Part shown: positions 61,654-64,000 of the stretch, in pieces
How positions within the stretch are numbered: position 1 is the stretch's first letter
How the letters are laid out: every line of letters starts with the position of its first letter
Assembly: GCA_036785325.1 (NCBI GenBank)
Contig: JAXIVH010000043.1
Span: 1,281,034-1,345,033, forward strand
DNA: 64,000 bases
Direction: 5' to 3'
Origin: Urophycis tenuis
Taxonomy: Eukaryota; Chordata; Actinopteri; Gadiformes; Phycidae
Translations under genes and position numbers: made by a program
The notes under the pieces: model-generated
Told to the model about the DNA's origin: nothing
Database searches by the model: none
Seen by the model: only the letters and a program-made list of their open reading frames with translations

Positions 61654-61789
61654 GGGGTCCGTCTCCGCGTCGCCGCGTAACTGGACATGACAGGCAGGAG
61701 CCGGGGACCGACGCTGGAAAGGACAGGCTCTCCCGAAAGGTCACGGCTCTACTCCTCCACACCAGGCTACACACGTCTCTGTCTCGTCT

Positions 61790-61811
61790 GGGGGGGGGGG
61801 GGGGGGGGGGG
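61790..61811 (+). repeat. G22 homopolymer
   Basis: 22 consecutive G, 137 bp from the C21 run above; the two could pair as a C:G stem in single-stranded nucleic acid. Confidence 0.97.
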
Positions 61812-62202
61812 TTGGTGTGTTTTGTGTTTCTAAAAATACACTGGGATGTAAAACGGTGTAATGTAGGATGATTGCGGGTAAACAAGTCACAGGTTGAGAC
61901 GTACAGCGATGAGGGCTACCAGAAAATACCCACACCCACTCCTTCACTCACTTCTTCTTACATGTTCTTTCTTTAAGTGGGTTCTCAAATTCCCTGGAAT
62001 AGTGGGAAAGTGTCCACATTACAGGTATCTTTCTGTCCTCCAGTGGGGTAGCAGTGGAGCCCTCGGTGAGTCCTACCCAAGAGAGAGTCAAATGAGGACT
62101 CAGTTTGTCGTCCCTCTCCTCCTTTCTTACCTACAAGAAGTGGACTGATAAGACGCTGCCTCCTTGAAAGGAAACTAACGGGCTTATCTTGGAGGTCCAG
62201 GT

Positions 62203-62203
62203 G

Positions 62204-62263
<60 letters not shown>
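62203..62263 (+). repeat. (GT)30 microsatellite
   Basis: About 61 bp of pure GT. Confidence 0.97.
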
Positions 62264-62264
<1 letters not shown>

Positions 62265-62477
62265 ATAAAAAATGAATGAAAAGTTGGACAACAGCGTGAA
62301 GTCACGTTGCCAGACCACCTTTGCTAAACTAAACGGCAGTGAAAACGCACGCCTGCTGACAGCCAACACGTGCACGACGCGAACGCACAAGAGGTCACAA
62401 GCACAATGCACTTTTTTTTATGAAAGAAAAAAAAAAACAAGCGAAGCGAGCTGAAAGAAACCACACCGTCCACTTGC

Positions 62478-62558
62478 CTGAAACGTGTAAAACCTCGTCC
62501 CGTTCGGCGGGTGGACCTTCGGGGAGTTGGTCCCCGTACTCATGTCCGAGAAAATCAT
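62478..62558 (-). CDS. Candidate alternative first coding exon, GC-type donor
   Basis: On the minus strand an ATG at 62558 opens MIFSDMSTGTNSPKVHPPNG then TRFYTFQ, ending at CAG followed by GCAAGT, the classic consensus of GC-AG introns. A second ATG at 62543 (MSTGTNSP...) is an alternative start. The end is in phase 0 after Q, which fits a join to the ppfia2 exon at 20462 (known form ...LPQ|EFAAL). The surrounding DNA is CpG-rich, as expected at a 5' end. I do not recognise the peptide, the frame stays open further upstream so the start is uncertain, and a 42-kb first intron is inferred. It could be chance or belong to another gene. Confidence 0.3.
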
Positions 62559-63060
62559 AATCCCGTCGGGTACAGGGGCGGCGGGGGGGCGCCACGCTCG
62601 CCGGGGGGATTAGTCTGTCTAAGAGGGTCTGTGCAGGGTCGGCTCTAAAACACGTGACTGCAGCCGGTAAGGGTGGGGTGGGGTGGGGAAACAGCGGGGA
62701 ACTTCAAGTCCAACCGGGACAAGGAGGTCGTGGCGACGGCACCTCACGAAAGCGACGAGCGCGCATCAGACGGTACGAGTCCAGATATCAGCCAGCGGAA
62801 ATAAACCCCCAGAAGAATCACAAGAGACGTGTCCCGTTGTTATGCTCCGCGTCTGCCCCCCATTCACAACACATCCACGGGCGGTCTCGTCCTCTAGCCT
62901 ACAAGGAGGGCGTTCCTATCGATCCGTTTGACGAGGAAACTCCGTGAGATTGTACGGGAGGGGAGCCGGGGGTCCATGATCGCTTGGCGGTCGCAGCTCT
63001 TCAGGACAGTGGGCTTGGATGGGTCCATCTGTTCTCAGCGATTATCACTAACCCTCCTTC

Positions 63061-63077
63061 TCTCTCCCTCGCACTCC

Positions 63078-63123
<46 letters not shown>

Positions 63124-63200
63124 CTCTCTCTCGCTCTCTCTCTCGCTCTCTCTCTCGCTCTCTCTCTCTCTCTCGCTCTCTCACTCTCTCACTCTCTGAC
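63061..63200 (+). repeat. (CT)n with regular 'ctcg' interruptions
   Basis: About 140 bp, with tctcgctctctctcgc periodicity in the right half. It lies about 500 bp upstream of the candidate minus-strand first exon. Confidence 0.95.
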
Positions 63201-63399
63201 TCCACGTTCACCGATAAGCAGGCAGCAGTGCAACAACAACAACAACAACAAAACAACACACAGCCCAGCGGCTGAATAAGGTCCAGATCGCAGGATGCGA
63301 CACCACACACACGAGGATGCGCACTGGACGCGGCGCGCTCCTCACATTCCAGCACTCCGGGCGGCAGAGGGCGGAGGCTGAGGGTCCGAAGACCTGCGA

Positions 63400-63442
63400 C
63401 CACGCCCCGTGGAATTATGCTAATGAGAGGGAACCTTATATC
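63400..63442 (-). promoter_or_regulatory. Possible promoter motifs for a minus-strand start
   Basis: The plus strand shows ccacgcccc (KLF/Sp1-like, 63400-63408), atgctaat (octamer-like, 63417-63424) and cttatatc, which is gatataag (TATA-like) on the minus strand at 63435-63442. A minus-strand start would fall near 63405, upstream of the candidate exon at 62558. Weak motif evidence. Confidence 0.22.
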
Positions 63443-63444
63443 TG

Positions 63445-64000
63445 GTGAGCGAAGTGAGAGGTTCACGGTGTGAGCTTTGGTCCAGAGAAAAAGAAGGTCG
63501 ACTAAAGAATCACTAAGTACAACTAGGAAATAATACAAAGAATCTCATTGCATGTCGGAATAACTCTGAAATGTTGAGAGATATTATTCTCGTGTGATAA
63601 ACGTTAAAAAAAAATAGTACGTCACTTTCTTCCGTCTTCCAAAATGATTTCTGTAACATAAATCGTGACTGGGGACGATAAGCCGGCGAACAAGCCCGAT
63701 TAGTCAGGGAACACACAAAGCAAACCATTATCGAACCATCTTCAAGACAGCACGTGCAAATACATTGATTCAGCACACGCGTGTTCTGTCTGATGAAAGT
63801 GCGTTCGATCATGTTCGCTGAAAGGCACAGCTCTGTGTAGAATTGCGTACAATCTTTCTACAATGAGCAAATGAACAATTGAATATATTAAATATATTTA
63901 TTAAAGGCATATCGGGGGCACACATTCTAATTTTATTACCTTCTACATATTCTACTGAAAATATACCATACTTTATATGGATGTGTTGACTCTTACTACC
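63445..64000. other. Non-coding stretch, no gene seen
   Basis: AT-rich and apparently unique; no exon, repeat or RNA gene recognised. Confidence 0.55.

Noticed and set aside
61347..61688. Arg/Gly-rich minus-strand frame as an exon
   Set aside because: Composition driven by GC-rich DNA and the C21 run; no splice signals or homology.

Overview
The window reads as vertebrate, almost certainly teleost fish, nuclear DNA. Coding sequence is a small fraction and sits in short exons flanked by consensus GT/AG splice sites. The remainder is intron rich in fish-type interspersed repeats: a 5S rRNA-derived SINE, a tRNA-derived SINE, an L2-like LINE 3' end, a hAT-type MITE, and the family ending in 'tatacagtctatgg'. 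Dinucleotide repeat density is very high, with (CA)n, (CT)n and (GA)n tracts of 100-190 bp every few kb, plus many minisatellites. Such density is known from gadiform (cod-like) genomes, so a gadiform is a reasonable but unproven guess.

The one gene I recognise is on the minus strand. Eleven consecutive coding exons between 20462 and 1685 encode about 441 residues of the N-terminal coiled-coil region of a liprin-alpha. Paralogue-specific stretches (VSLERVSALEEEL, RLSNGS, LSAQREST, NLLIQ) match liprin-alpha-2 (ppfia2) best. The first ten exons are multiples of three and phase 0 at both ends. The eleventh ends in phase 2 and continues to the left of the window. The exons for the protein's first ~80 residues were not found. 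Liprin-alpha-2 is a presynaptic active-zone scaffold.

Region by region: 1-1684 is intron with old repeats. 1685-9700 is exon-dense, and several splice sites abut simple repeats: a TG-repeat acceptor, a C21/(CT)n acceptor and a NAGNAG acceptor. 9700-20462 is intron with three more exons, a MITE and a 5S-SINE. 20463 to about 62475 is one huge non-coding stretch (5' intron or upstream DNA) dominated by micro- and minisatellites (15, 18, 23, 31, 38, 41, 45, 50 and 68 bp units) and TE fossils. About 61300-63450 is GC/CpG-rich. It holds GC boxes and a candidate minus-strand alternative first exon (62478-62558) with a GC-type donor, whose phase fits the exon at 20462. A TATA-plus-GC-box motif pair at 53371-53404 on the plus strand is a possible antisense promoter.

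The long open frames in the window lie in tandem repeats and are not supported as genes. Nothing suggests a bacterial, viral or CRISPR system. The most notable observations are the repeat-built splice acceptors, the candidate GC-donor first exon, a LINE dated by insertion into a minisatellite, the uniform 21-22 nt length of the poly-G/C runs, and several perfect hairpins.
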